Positions 54,324-63,086 are shown, counted from the stretch's first letter. The stretch is 64,000 nt of DNA from an uncultured Bacilli bacterium (GCA_944349335.1 CALVMW010000002.1:124001-188000), one strand, 5' to 3'. Notes: generated by a model from the letters alone, not told the origin. A program made the numbers and translations.

Positions 54324-55823
54324 ATGGAAAATAAAAGAAAAGCAGGTGTTCTCCTTCATATCTCCTCCTTACCATCAGCTCATGGTATAGGTACATTAGG
54401 AAAAGAAGCATATAAGTTTGTTGATTTTTTAGCTGAGTCGAAGATGTCTTATTGGCAGATTCTTCCTTTAAATGTCACTAGTTATGGTGATTCTCCTTAT
54501 CAATCTCCTTCTTCAACAGGTTTAAACTACTATTTTATTGATCTAGATACTTTAGTAGATAAAGGCTTATTAAAAGAAGAAGAAATAGATGATAGTAAAT
54601 TATATATTGATGAGACAAGAGTCAATTATGGGATGCTATTTAATAGCCGTATCTCTATATTAGAGAAAGCTTTTTCTCGTTTTGATAAACAAGATAGAGA
54701 TTTTCTAAAATTTGAAGAAGAAGGTAAATATCGCGATTTTGCCTTCTATATGACTTTAAAAATTTTAAATGATTATCGTCCGCATTATCAGTGGAGTGAA
54801 CATTATCGTCATTATTCAAAAGAATTAGAAGAAGAAATTATTTTAACTCATCATGATACTTATCTATTCTATGTTTGGACACAGTACGAATTTCTTTTAG
54901 AGTACAATAAACTTATTTCTTATGCTCATTCTAAAGGTATATCTATTATCGGTGATATGCCATTATATTTAGCTTATGATTCATTAGAATTTTATAAGTA
55001 TCCTGATCTCTTTTTAGTCGATAATGATTATAAACCGACTTTAGTTGCTGGCTGTCCGCCAGATTACTTTGCTCCCAAAGGTCAGCTTTGGGGCAATCCT
55101 ATCTATGATTGGCAAAGCATGGAGAAGGATGGCTATTCTTGGTTTAGAAAGAGATTGATGAATAACTTTGAACACTTTGATGTTTTAAGAATCGATCACT
55201 TTAGAGGTTTAGCTGCTTATTACACTATTAAATATGGGGCTGAGGATGCTGTTATCGGTAAATGGGTTAAAGGACCTGGTAGTAAATTATTTGATGGTTT
55301 ACTCGATTTACCTATCATCGCTGAGGATTTAGGTTTTATTGATGATGAAGCTAGAAAACTATTAAAAGAGACAAAATATCCTGGAATGAAAGTTTTAGAA
55401 TTCGCTTTTGATGGTGATGAAACTAATGAACATAAACCCTCAAATTGCCAAGAAAATTATTTCTGCTATACCGGCACTCATGATAATATGTCCTTAGTTG
55501 GATATATATCTAGTCTTTCAAAAGAAGGCTTAGAGACTTTAGCAAAAGATGTCGAAAGTGAGTGTAAGAAACTAAATGTCGAATTTAAGGGTGATAATAT
55601 TAAGGAACTTGCTTTCAGTATCACTATTTTAGCCTTAAATACAGCTTGTAGAACAGCTATTTTACCGATGCAAGATATTCTATTAAGCGGTAATGAAACA
55701 AGGATGAATACTCCTTCTATCCTTTCAGATAAAAACTGGGTTTACAGGATAAAAAAGGAAGATTTAAATAGTGAATTAAGTAGTAAGTTAGCTAATATGG
55801 TAGTAAATTCTAAACGTGGATGA
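54324..55823 (+). CDS. malQ: 4-alpha-glucanotransferase (amylomaltase, GH77)
   Basis: A 499-residue GH77 enzyme that disproportionates maltodextrins in the cytoplasm. Motifs: GVLLHISSLPS near the start, YWQILPL, GDSPYQSPS, nucleophile Asp in LRIDHFRG, acid Glu in IAEDLG, and TGTHDN. Length is normal. A -10 TATAAT (54300-54305) and AGGTG site precede the ATG. The stop overlaps the next gene at ATGA. It fits with the divergent GH13 enzyme and the surface GH97. Confidence 0.96.
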   Translation: MENKRKAGVLLHISSLPSAHGIGTLGKEAYKFVDFLAESKMSYWQILPLNVTSYGDSPYQSPSSTGLNYYFIDLDTLVDKGLLKEEEIDDSKLYIDETRVNYGMLFNSRISILEKAFSRFDKQDRDFLKFEEEGKYRDFAFYMTLKILNDYRPHYQWSEHYRHYSKELEEEIILTHHDTYLFYVWTQYEFLLEYNKLISYAHSKGISIIGDMPLYLAYDSLEFYKYPDLFLVDNDYKPTLVAGCPPDYFAPKGQLWGNPIYDWQSMEKDGYSWFRKRLMNNFEHFDVLRIDHFRGLAAYYTIKYGAEDAVIGKWVKGPGSKLFDGLLDLPIIAEDLGFIDDEARKLLKETKYPGMKVLEFAFDGDETNEHKPSNCQENYFCYTGTHDNMSLVGYISSLSKEGLETLAKDVESECKKLNVEFKGDNIKELAFSITILALNTACRTAILPMQDILLSGNETRMNTPSILSDKNWVYRIKKEDLNSELSSKLANMVVNSKRG

Positions 55824-56710
55824 AGTTTTTAACATATTTTAAGAGTATAGATAAATACACTCTATTCTCACCAATAGGAGACAATTTCTTATTAAAGGAT
55901 GATAAGAATCTTTATCTATTAAATGATAGTTTAAAGAATATTCTCTTTCAGACTTCTTTTCCTTATTTTTCTGATGTGATTAAAAAAGATGAAAAAGATC
56001 ATCTATTTTTACTTTTACTTCCATTCAATCAAAAGAAGGAGACGATATTTCAATCTGATAATCTTAGCCCAGTATTTTCAATAGCTAACCTTACAATTCT
56101 TAAAGATACTATAATCAAAGATGTAATTTTACATAATGGAAATATTATTATCCTTTATGATTTTAATAAGAAGACACAACTTTTAGTCTATGAATTAAAT
56201 AGTGGAACACAAGAAGTATATTTTTTCGAAGATGAATTTCATTTTGATCATCTCAGTTACTCCAGTTTTTTAAATTGTTTACTTCTTTATTCTAGTAATG
56301 AAGTAGCTATATTTAGTGAAAAAAAGATTATTTCATCTATAAAACTTCCACCGTTTAAAAAGATATTTTTAACAAGAAAAAATCCTGTTTATATATCTTT
56401 AGAGGAAAAAAGAATAGCTGTCTATTCAAAAAACGGAAAATTGATCGCTTCAGTTGATAATTACATTGGAAAAGATGATTGTGATGTAGATTTTTTAGTT
56501 GATGAGAAAAGGGAGTTAATTTTTGTTGTCACTTACAATGATAACTTAAAAATTAGCCGCTTATCTATTCTTTCATATGTGAATTTTACATTATTAGAGA
56601 GTATAGTCATTAAAAAAAGAGTCGTATCTCTTAGCGAAGATAAAAATTATTTAATTTTAAATTATATAGGCGGAGTGAAAGTCTATCGATTTAAAGAAAA
56701 AAAGAATTAA
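55820..56710 (+). CDS. Hypothetical beta-propeller-like protein
   Basis: A 296-residue soluble protein coupled to malQ by an ATGA overlap. It is a series of short beta-strands with recurring blocks (NLYLLNDS, NIIILYDF, LLLYSSNEVAIF, KRIAVYSKNGKLI, YLILNYIGGVKVYRF) spaced about 40-50 residues, as in WD40- or YncE-like propellers. No signal peptide. The role is unknown; position hints at glucan metabolism but does not show it. Confidence 0.7.
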   Translation: MKFLTYFKSIDKYTLFSPIGDNFLLKDDKNLYLLNDSLKNILFQTSFPYFSDVIKKDEKDHLFLLLLPFNQKKETIFQSDNLSPVFSIANLTILKDTIIKDVILHNGNIIILYDFNKKTQLLVYELNSGTQEVYFFEDEFHFDHLSYSSFLNCLLLYSSNEVAIFSEKKIISSIKLPPFKKIFLTRKNPVYISLEEKRIAVYSKNGKLIASVDNYIGKDDCDVDFLVDEKRELIFVVTYNDNLKISRLSILSYVNFTLLESIVIKKRVVSLSEDKNYLILNYIGGVKVYRFKEKKN

Positions 56711-56716
56711 AATATC

Positions 56717-56745
56717 TTGCTAAATAAATATAGTTTTGCTAAAAT
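56717..56745 (+). promoter_or_regulatory. Promoter of rpsD
   Basis: -35 TTGCTA (56717-56722), 17-bp spacer, -10 TAAAAT (56740-56745). It leaves a leader of about 140 bases. Confidence 0.75.
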
Positions 56746-56751
56746 ACCTCT

Positions 56752-56890
56752 TGCTTTAGTAGCACGTTAGATAGCTTTTTGTCCGATGACGCCATATAAA
56801 GTAGCTTGGCTACGCAAGCGAACGACGTTCATCCGAAAAAGAATGATCTACGTCCTATCATTGCATCAGTGCATAATGAAAGGAGAAAAC
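56752..56890 (+). promoter_or_regulatory. Structured 5' leader of rpsD, probable S4 autoregulatory element
   Basis: A roughly 140-base GC-richer leader with several hairpins, such as GTAGCTTGGCTACGC and a CGACGTTCATCC stretch, ends at the AAAGGAG site. Firmicutes rpsD mRNAs carry a leader bound by S4 that mimics 16S rRNA. I infer the same here; the fold was not computed. Confidence 0.55.
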
Positions 56891-56891
56891 T

Positions 56892-57503
56892 ATGTCACGT
56901 TACACTGGACCTGTCTGGAAAAAATCTAGACGTTTAGGTTATTCTATCCTTGGAACTGGAGAAGAATTACAAAAGAGAACTACTGTTCCTGGACAACATG
57001 GAGATGCTCGTCCTAAAAAGAAGACTGAATACGGCACTCAGCTTACTGAAAAACAAAAGTTACGTTTCACTTATGGCGTTTCTGAAAAGCAATTCCGCCG
57101 TCTCTTCTTAATCGCTAAGAAAGATAAAACCAAAGTCACAGGTGTTTACTTCTTACAAATTTTGGAGTCACGCCTTGATAATCTTGTCTACCGTTTAGGT
57201 TTTGCTACAACAAGAAAACAAGCTCGTCAGTTAGTTACTCATGGTCACGTTACGGTCAATGGTAAGAAAGTCGATATTCCTTCCTATCTCTGCTCTTTAG
57301 GTGATAATATCGCTATTAAAGATAGTTCTAAGAATCTTAAGATCATCAAAGAAGCTATCGATAAGAAACCTTCTATTCCTGCCTTTGTCACATCTGATCC
57401 TAATAAAGTTGAAGGCTCTTTCGTCCGTTATCCTGAAAGAAATGAACTTTATGCCGATATCGATGAGGCTCAGGTCGTCGAATTCTACAACCGTAAGATT
57501 TAG
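56892..57503 (+). CDS. rpsD: 30S ribosomal protein S4
   Basis: A 203-residue primary 16S rRNA-binding protein. It opens MSRYTGPVWKKSRRLG and carries the S4 RNA-binding domain at about 90-150 (ESRLDNLVYRLGF, ARQLVTHGHVTVNGKKV). The N-terminal zinc-ligand Cys residues are absent, so this is the zinc-free form. Standard length. tRNA-His follows 28 bp later with only a weak AAGGCTC/GAGCCTT hairpin between, so readthrough is likely. Confidence 0.97.
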   Translation: MSRYTGPVWKKSRRLGYSILGTGEELQKRTTVPGQHGDARPKKKTEYGTQLTEKQKLRFTYGVSEKQFRRLFLIAKKDKTKVTGVYFLQILESRLDNLVYRLGFATTRKQARQLVTHGHVTVNGKKVDIPSYLCSLGDNIAIKDSSKNLKIIKEAIDKKPSIPAFVTSDPNKVEGSFVRYPERNELYADIDEAQVVEFYNRKI

Positions 57504-57531
57504 TTTTCAAGGCTCTTTTGAGCCTTTACAT

Positions 57532-57608
57532 GGCGGCTATGGTGAAGTGGTTAACACAAACGGCTGTGAACCGTTCATTCATGGGTTCAAGTCCCATTAG
57601 CCGCCCCA
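57532..57608 (+). tRNA. tRNA-His (anticodon GTG)
   Basis: Includes the extra 5' G (57532) paired with C57605, as in all tRNA-His. Anticodon loop CTGTGAA (anticodon GTG), T loop TTCAAGT, encoded CCA at 57606-57608. Confidence 0.96.
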
Positions 57609-57620
57609 AGTTGTTTATTA

Positions 57621-57650
57621 ACTCAAGTAGCTAAATACTTGAGTTTTTTT
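57621..57650 (+). terminator. Terminator after tRNA-His
   Basis: ACTCAAGTA/TACTTGAGT with a 6-base loop, then a T-run. Confidence 0.9.
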
Positions 57651-57654
57651 ATTA

Positions 57655-57867
57655 TTAAAAGTATGTTGAATATTTATTTTTTAATACTTCTTTACTAAAA
57701 TGTTTTGAATAATATCTAATCAATGATTTTTTAGAGCTAAATGGTGAAAATAATAATACTAATCCATAAATAGGAAGATAAATAATATAAAAGCATAAAA
57801 AGAATATTCAATATAAAGGTATAAGAATGATAGGAAAATAATCTGGTATAAATTTTAACTTTATCAT
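57655..57867 (-). pseudogene. Small membrane protein interrupted by in-frame TGA
   Basis: ATG 57867 with an AAGGAG site starts a 70-codon frame ending in TAA at 57655-57657. Codon 20 is TGA (57808-57810), inside the hydrophobic run after ILIPLY. Read as Trp it gives one continuous hydrophobic segment (LIPLYWIFFLCFYIIYLPIYG in shorter pieces) followed by a basic Ser/Lys/Tyr tail. The gene has no other Trp codon. It may be a decayed small membrane protein or a recoded one. It follows a GC-rich tandem repeat by a few bases. Confidence 0.5.
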
Positions 57868-57920
57868 TGACTTTACTCCTTTCTATCACTATACTTATTC
57901 CAATCAACATTCTGTTGAGC

Positions 57921-57980
57921 GTGACCAGGTAAGCGTTCGCCCCTGGCATTGTGACCGGGTGTGTTAAGTCCCCCGGCATT
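57921..57980 (-). repeat. Two tandem 30-bp GC-rich units: paired hairpins or decapeptide repeat
   Basis: Two 30-bp units (57921-57950 and 57951-57980), each from GTGACC to GGCATT on the plus strand. In each, the outer part can pair: CCAGG/CCTGG in the first, CCGGG/CCCGG in the second, a compensatory pair of changes. On the minus strand one frame gives NAGGLNTPGH and NARGERLPGH followed by AQQNVDWNKYSDRKE and TAA, ending 5 bases before the next ATG. That frame has no standard start; ATG 57979 is one base out of phase across GGGGG. Bases 57981-58230 are very AT-rich with no gene. Confidence 0.55.
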
Positions 57981-58230
57981 TTTATTTATAAATTATTTTT
58001 AAATATTTATATTGTTTTATATTTATATAAGAAAATAAGTAAATTAAATAATATGATACAAATTAATTTTTTTATACTAAGATAAAATAGTAAATAATTA
58101 TAAGAATTCGATGATACAATTTCATCTAATTTATATAAAATTATGTTATTAGTTTTATCAACGATGTTTAGATTAGTTATATATTGTATATTATAATATT
58201 AGTGATTTTTATTGATAAGTGGTGATAAAA

Positions 58231-58677
58231 ATGAAAATTGAATTGAGAAAATATCAATTAACAGATATTGATGAGATTGTTAGTATATTTAAAGAATCGA
58301 TATTAGGTACGTGCAACAATGATTATAATGAGTTACAAATGGATGCTTGGTTATCAGGAGTTGATAAAGAAAAGTGGAATGAAGTTTTTTTGAATCATTA
58401 TTCGCTTGTTGCATTATGCTGCGGGAAAATAGTTGGGTACGGTGATATTTCAAAGGAAGGATATATAAACCATTTATATGTATTGCCTCTTTATCAAAAT
58501 AAAGGTATAGCTACTTTAATAGTTGATGAACTTGAGAGAATATCTAATTGTCAAATAACTGTTGATGCTTCTATTACTGCTTTGCCTTTTTTTATTAATC
58601 GAGGTTATAAGATAATAAAAAAACAGACCGTTTATAGAAGAGGAGCTGCTCTAATTAATTATAAAATGAAAAAATAA
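58231..58677 (+). CDS. GNAT family N-acetyltransferase
   Basis: A 148-residue acetyltransferase; I prefer ATG 58231 to the upstream GTG pair because AAGTGGTGAT can serve as its ribosome site. Motif A is INHLYVLPLYQNKGIATLIV (Q-N-K-G-I-A), and the C-terminal ALPFFINRGYKIIKK is typical of the family. The target is unknown, possibly a small amine or a protein N-terminus. Confidence 0.85.
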   Translation: MKIELRKYQLTDIDEIVSIFKESILGTCNNDYNELQMDAWLSGVDKEKWNEVFLNHYSLVALCCGKIVGYGDISKEGYINHLYVLPLYQNKGIATLIVDELERISNCQITVDASITALPFFINRGYKIIKKQTVYRRGAALINYKMKK

Positions 58678-58740
58678 TCTTTATTCTTGTGTATATATAT
58701 AAAATCCGATATAATCATCTTTAAATAAGGGGTATTGAAT

Positions 58741-59010
58741 ATGGCATATATCTTAAGTGATGACTCAGTAGAATTAATAAAAGAAATTAAAAAGGATGCT
58801 AATAAACCTTTTAAGATTACTAATAAAGATGAATTATTAGAGTTTGCTATGGGTGTCTCTATTATAATGATGGGACTTCAATTCCAAAATAAAAAAAATA
58901 AATTATCTAGTGAACATGAAGCTTATTTTGGGAGACTTACTTCTTTGATGAATGAATTAAAAGAACATCAAGATGATATTGATTACGAAGACTTAAATAG
59001 GCGCCTTTAA
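58741..59010 (+). CDS. Small hypothetical protein
   Basis: An 89-residue acidic helical protein starting at ATG 58741, set by AAGGGG 8 bp upstream; an in-frame TTG at 58735 is less likely. A promoter-like TATAAT box (58710-58715) lies 25 bp before it. No recognised family; the ISDDSVEL-type opening and long C-terminal helices suggest a small regulatory or structural protein. A terminator follows, so it is a single-gene unit. Confidence 0.75.
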   Translation: MAYILSDDSVELIKEIKKDANKPFKITNKDELLEFAMGVSIIMMGLQFQNKKNKLSSEHEAYFGRLTSLMNELKEHQDDIDYEDLNRRL

Positions 59011-59027
59011 GATTAAAATGATAAATC

Positions 59028-59052
59028 AGAGACCATTTAGGTCTCTTTTTTT
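59028..59052 (+). terminator. Terminator
   Basis: AGAGACC/GGTCTCT with a 5-base loop, then seven T. Confidence 0.9.
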
Positions 59053-59200
59053 ATTTTAAAGAATAAAAATTTATAGATATATTCATTTATTAAATTGGTT
59101 GTTAATAATTTAAGCCTATGAGGTATAAAATTGTAGGTATTAATATTTCCCTTGATAGTTTTATAAATATGATAAAATAATAATAGTGGAGGATTGTTTT

Positions 59201-59428
59201 ATGAAAAAATGGTTTAACAAGCAGTCCCGCATCATTCAAATCTTACTTCTTCTCATTCCTGTCGTTAATTGGATTATTGAAATTGGAGTGAGATGGAGTA
59301 ACTGGGCAGAAAAGAGAGGTTTCTTACGTTTCTTACTCGCCATTATTGTTACTCTCTTCGGCATCGTTTTTGGTTATCTCGATTTGATTTGGTGCTTGCT
59401 TTTCAAACATCTTTTATTTGCAAAGTAA
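59201..59428 (+). CDS. Small membrane protein
   Basis: A 75-residue protein starting at ATG 59201 (GGAGG site at 59189-59193). Two membrane spans at about 12-30 and 40-68, with a WSNWAEKRG loop between. Similar small 'YqaE-like or unknown' proteins occur in Firmicutes, but no function is assigned. A terminator lies directly after it and overlaps the ribosome site of the next gene. Confidence 0.78.
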   Translation: MKKWFNKQSRIIQILLLLIPVVNWIIEIGVRWSNWAEKRGFLRFLLAIIVTLFGIVFGYLDLIWCLLFKHLLFAK

Positions 59429-59436
59429 AAATCTTA

Positions 59437-59461
59437 AAGCCGCCTAATAAGCGGCTTTTTT
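59437..59461 (+). terminator. Terminator whose T-run abuts the next ribosome site
   Basis: AAGCCGC/GCGGCTT with a 7-base loop and six T, followed at once by GGAGG of the CoA-disulfide reductase gene. Confidence 0.85.
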
Positions 59462-59475
59462 GGAGGATAAAAAAT

Positions 59476-61116
59476 ATGAAGTATATCATTATTGGTGGAG
59501 TTGCGAGCGGCGCTTCTTTTGCCTGTAGATTAAGGCGTTTAGATGAAAATGCTGATATTGTTATTTATGAAAAAACTAATTTTATCTCATATGCTAATTG
59601 TGGTTTACCATATTATGTATCTTCAATTATTAAAGATAAAAATACATTAGTTTTGCAGACACCTGATAGTTTAAAAAAGAGATTTAATATTGATGTTCAT
59701 ACGTTAAAAAATGTTATCGCTATCGACCGTGAAAATAAGAGAATAACTATTAAGGATGAAGTTGATGGCTCTATAAGTTATGATAATTATGATAAGTTAA
59801 TATTAGCTATGGGGGCTATAGCTAATAAAATAGTGCCTAATAGTGACAATATTTTTGAATTAAAAACAGTTGAAGATAGCTATAAGATAAGAGAATATAT
59901 AATCAAGCATAAAGTTCACTCAGCAACTATTATCGGCGGTGGTTTTATCGGGTTAGAGATCGCTGAGAATTTACAAAAATTAAATATTAAAACTACGATA
60001 ATTGAAGCTAGTGATCATGTTTTGACTAATTTTGATCCTGAATTAAGCAGTTTTATAAATTTAGAATTAATGAAAAATGGCATTGATGTGTTTGTAAATT
60101 CACAAGTTGAACAAGTGATATCAACAGAGAATGAAGTGACAATTAAATGTTCTGATAAAGAGATAAAAAGTGATATTTTAATTCAAGCCTTAGGAGTGAA
60201 GCCAAATTCAAGTTTAGCTAAAGAATCTGGTTTAGAATTAAGTATAAAAGGGACAGTCAAAGTCGATTCAAATTATCAAACATCTGATGCAAATATTTAT
60301 GCTATCGGTGACTTAATCGCTCTTCCTTCCATTATTGATAATGAGCTAAATTACATTCCTTTGGCGGGCTTAGCAAATAGAGAAGGAAGAGATTTAGCGA
60401 CCTATTTAATTACTACAAAAAGTAATCCGATGAAAAGTTTAGGTACATCTATTGTTAAGATATTTTCCTTAACTTGTGCTTCTACTGGTTATAATGAAAA
60501 AACCTTAAAAAAGAAAAATATTGCTTATGATAAAATTTATTTATCGCCTAATAATCATGCTAGTTATTATCCAGGAGCAAGTCAATTAATTATTAAAGTT
60601 CTCTATTCAAAAGATGATTATCAGATTTTAGGAGGAATGATTTTAGGACAAGAAGGTGTTGATAAAAGGATTGATGTTTTATCTCTTGCAATTAAAAATA
60701 AGATGAAAGCGTATGAATTAAAAGATAGCGAGTTATCATATGCACCTCCTTATTCTTCAGCTAAAGATCCAATTAATATGATCGGATTTATGATTGAAAA
60801 TATAAAGGATGGTTTAATTAAACAATTTTATCCTGAAGATGTTGAGAGTTTGAGCAAAGATAAAAATGTTCAATTAGTTGATGTTAGAACTAAAGAAGAA
60901 TATTCTTTAGGTCATATTGAAAATAGTATTAATATTCCTCTAGATGAATTAAGAGAAAAAATAGGTCAATTAGATAAAGAAAAAGTTATTTCATTAATTT
61001 GTCAAAGTGCGATTAGAAGTTATCTAGCTTTTAGAATTTTAGTCCAAAAAGGTTATACGTGTCAGCATCTTGCTGGTGGATATAATATTTATACTGCATA
61101 TTTAGCAAGTAAGTGA
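59476..61116 (+). CDS. CoA-disulfide reductase-like FAD/NAD(P) oxidoreductase with rhodanese domain
   Basis: A 546-residue flavoenzyme starting at ATG 59476; the open frame extends upstream but without a ribosome site. Domains: FAD-binding GGVASGASFACRLRR at 7-21, active-site Cys42 in YANCGLPYY, NAD(P)-binding IIGGGFIGLEIAENL, FAD motif ANIYAIGD, dimerisation domain, and a C-terminal rhodanese domain (about 455-546) with QLVDVRTKEEYSLGHIENS and Cys509 in ICQSAIRS. This is the CoADR-RHD form that reduces CoA disulfide or per/polysulfides. It would support thiol and sulfur redox balance in an anaerobe meeting oxygen. Confidence 0.93.
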   Translation: MKYIIIGGVASGASFACRLRRLDENADIVIYEKTNFISYANCGLPYYVSSIIKDKNTLVLQTPDSLKKRFNIDVHTLKNVIAIDRENKRITIKDEVDGSISYDNYDKLILAMGAIANKIVPNSDNIFELKTVEDSYKIREYIIKHKVHSATIIGGGFIGLEIAENLQKLNIKTTIIEASDHVLTNFDPELSSFINLELMKNGIDVFVNSQVEQVISTENEVTIKCSDKEIKSDILIQALGVKPNSSLAKESGLELSIKGTVKVDSNYQTSDANIYAIGDLIALPSIIDNELNYIPLAGLANREGRDLATYLITTKSNPMKSLGTSIVKIFSLTCASTGYNEKTLKKKNIAYDKIYLSPNNHASYYPGASQLIIKVLYSKDDYQILGGMILGQEGVDKRIDVLSLAIKNKMKAYELKDSELSYAPPYSSAKDPINMIGFMIENIKDGLIKQFYPEDVESLSKDKNVQLVDVRTKEEYSLGHIENSINIPLDELREKIGQLDKEKVISLICQSAIRSYLAFRILVQKGYTCQHLAGGYNIYTAYLASK

Positions 61117-61200
61117 TCTTTGGTACATAAGCTAAATTATATTTTTAGATAAAATGTTTTTATCTTGCTTAAAATAATATAAAAGTCATATGTCAATAAT

Positions 61201-61221
61201 TGTAAGCGGTTACAATATGAT
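61201..61221 (+). promoter_or_regulatory. LacI/CcpA-type operator and -10 upstream of the 61381 lipoprotein
   Basis: TGTAAGCGGTTACA (61201-61214) is nearly identical to the operator at 2860 and is followed by TATGAT (61216-61221). A second related site, TTTTAGCGTTTACA, lies at 61333-61346 near the start codon. The pair is 132 bp apart, compatible with looping. Confidence 0.65.
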
Positions 61222-61332
61222 AATAAAATTTAGTATTAAAGCAAAAAACTCAATAAAAAGCTTGTTTTATCAATATAAATATGAAATATTATTTTAATTT
61301 CATTTATATTTCTGAAAAAAATATATGTATTT

Positions 61333-61346
61333 TTTTAGCGTTTACA
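61333..61346 (+). promoter_or_regulatory. Second LacI-type half-conserved operator
   Basis: TTTTAGCGTTTACA has one perfect half (the TGTAAACG arm on the minus strand). It overlaps a possible -10 TATACT region 30 bp before the ATG. Confidence 0.45.
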
Positions 61347-61380
61347 TTATACTCATGAAAGATATTTAGGAGGAAAGATT

Positions 61381-62793
61381 ATGAAAACAAAATATCTCTT
61401 GTTATTACCTATTCTCTTGTTAACTGCATGTTCAGAAGGTTTATCTACTACTACTTCTTCAGATAGTACAAGCTTAAGTACAAGTACAAGTTCTGATACT
61501 ACTATTTCAAGTTCGATTAGTTCAGTAGAAGATAGTTCATCAAGTGTGGAAGAAGAAAATAGTTTAGAAACTGCTTTAGAAAAAGCTAAACATGATATAA
61601 CTATTTCAGGCACTTCTAATAAGATAAGAACATTTAAAAATCCCTACTATATTTCAGGTAATACTGACTATGATAGTGAAGATTTAATTACTTTTGGCTC
61701 TAGGGCATATGATCGCTTGAGTACAAGGGAGGATGGAGAAACCACTGATATAACCTATTATAAGGATGAAGAGGGATTCCTTTGCGAAGAATATTTAACT
61801 TATAAAAATGAAATCGGCTTAGTACCAGTCACTGATTCTTTAGGCAACAGGACATTATTTGCTGATTCTTATAGCAATCCATTTTTAAATTTACAAGTTG
61901 AAGATTTTGAACAAGTTGATGAATCTACTTATAAAATAAGTGGTGATGATTCTTCAGTATTTATTAGTCATCTATTACAAGAAGAAGTCAGAGGAGATAT
62001 TTATTTTACTTTAGTGGATGAAGATATAACTACTATTTATGCTGATAATTTGCAAGGTACTGAAAACTATGTTTCTACCTCTACTTATACTAAAGTCGAT
62101 GTTACATTATCATTTGAATATACTTTATCTACTGATAAAGTAAATATTATTGGAAACACCATAACTCCTTCGACTGATTCTTATCCGGAACTCGATGCCT
62201 TATTCTCTAATCTTACTTCTTTCCGCTTCAATAATTTGATGGACGGGGAAGTCACAATGTCAACTTATTTTGATGGTGAAAATGCTCTTTATCAGATGAT
62301 GATGCCAGGAGCAGATTATGCTAACTACTTCGATATGTATTTTGTTCAAAATGATGAAGGTATATGTGACTTATATTGGGCTAATATGAGTGAAGATGAT
62401 GGCAGCATCTACTTTGAACCTAATGATCCAAGTTATACTGAAATGTATCAAGTTTCTTATACTTATCAGGAATTGATGTCTGATATTAAATCACTATCTT
62501 CTGCAGTTTTTACAAAAGATGAATCTTCTAATCAATATATTGCAAAAGAAGAAACTCTTCCTCTGATCTGTGAAAATATTATACCTGCAGTATATGATTC
62601 ATTAGGTTTAACTTCTTATGATGAGTTAAGATATGCAGCTGATAGTTTAATTATTACAATAGTTGATGATTCAACTTTTAATATGGATGTTAAGGCTGTT
62701 ATCGCTAACGGTGGAGTTTCCTCAACTATTACTGCTAGTTTCCAATTTACTGATATTGGTGATTGCAAGTTACCTTATACTCCTGAGATTTAA
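61381..62793 (+). CDS. Ser/Thr-rich surface lipoprotein
   Basis: A 470-residue lipoprotein with lipobox LTAC (Cys about residue 17), a Ser/Thr linker to about 58 ending SSVEEEN, and a beta-rich acidic body. An AGGAGG site precedes the ATG. The DxxTYKIS block near the middle resembles a block in the 39778 protein, and the linker style is shared with the GH97 lipoprotein and the 63087 protein. LacI-type sites upstream suggest sugar-responsive expression. No catalytic motif is seen. Confidence 0.85.
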   Translation: MKTKYLLLLPILLLTACSEGLSTTTSSDSTSLSTSTSSDTTISSSISSVEDSSSSVEEENSLETALEKAKHDITISGTSNKIRTFKNPYYISGNTDYDSEDLITFGSRAYDRLSTREDGETTDITYYKDEEGFLCEEYLTYKNEIGLVPVTDSLGNRTLFADSYSNPFLNLQVEDFEQVDESTYKISGDDSSVFISHLLQEEVRGDIYFTLVDEDITTIYADNLQGTENYVSTSTYTKVDVTLSFEYTLSTDKVNIIGNTITPSTDSYPELDALFSNLTSFRFNNLMDGEVTMSTYFDGENALYQMMMPGADYANYFDMYFVQNDEGICDLYWANMSEDDGSIYFEPNDPSYTEMYQVSYTYQELMSDIKSLSSAVFTKDESSNQYIAKEETLPLICENIIPAVYDSLGLTSYDELRYAADSLIITIVDDSTFNMDVKAVIANGGVSSTITASFQFTDIGDCKLPYTPEI

Positions 62794-62817
62794 GCGATTT
62801 AACTTTAGGAAGATTAA

Positions 62818-62845
62818 AAGGGTTGTAGATTAATCTACAACCCTT
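62818..62845 (+). terminator. Terminator
   Basis: AAGGGTTGTAGATTA/TAATCTACAACCCTT forms a long perfect stem, followed by TTATTTTT. Confidence 0.92.
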
Positions 62846-62925
62846 TTATTTTTGAAGATCAATTAAGTTTTAGATAAATAATTAATGTCAATTATAGAGA
62901 GAAAAAAGATACTCATAAAGAAAAA

Positions 62926-62943
62926 TGTAAGCGGTTTTATAAA
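62926..62943 (+). promoter_or_regulatory. LacI/CcpA-type operator and -10 before the 63087 lipoprotein
   Basis: TGTAAGCGGTTTTA (62926-62939) differs from the 61201 site at two positions; TATAAA (62938-62943) overlaps its end. Confidence 0.55.
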
Positions 62944-63086
62944 TTAAATTTAAATAAAAATATTTATAAAAATTTCGATAAATAAACGCATTTTTATTTT
63001 TTAAAGAAAATGATTATCAAAAACTTTTTATTTTAATTAAAAGGCTTTTCAAAAATAATATCTATGATGGAAAGGAACAAACTATT

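Noticed and set aside
57301-57600. Reading frame overlapping rpsD and running into tRNA-His
   Set aside because: It lies in another frame of rpsD and of a tRNA, with no ribosome site; it is a chance frame.
57921-57980. CRISPR array
   Set aside because: Only two adjacent units without spacers; no cas genes in the window.
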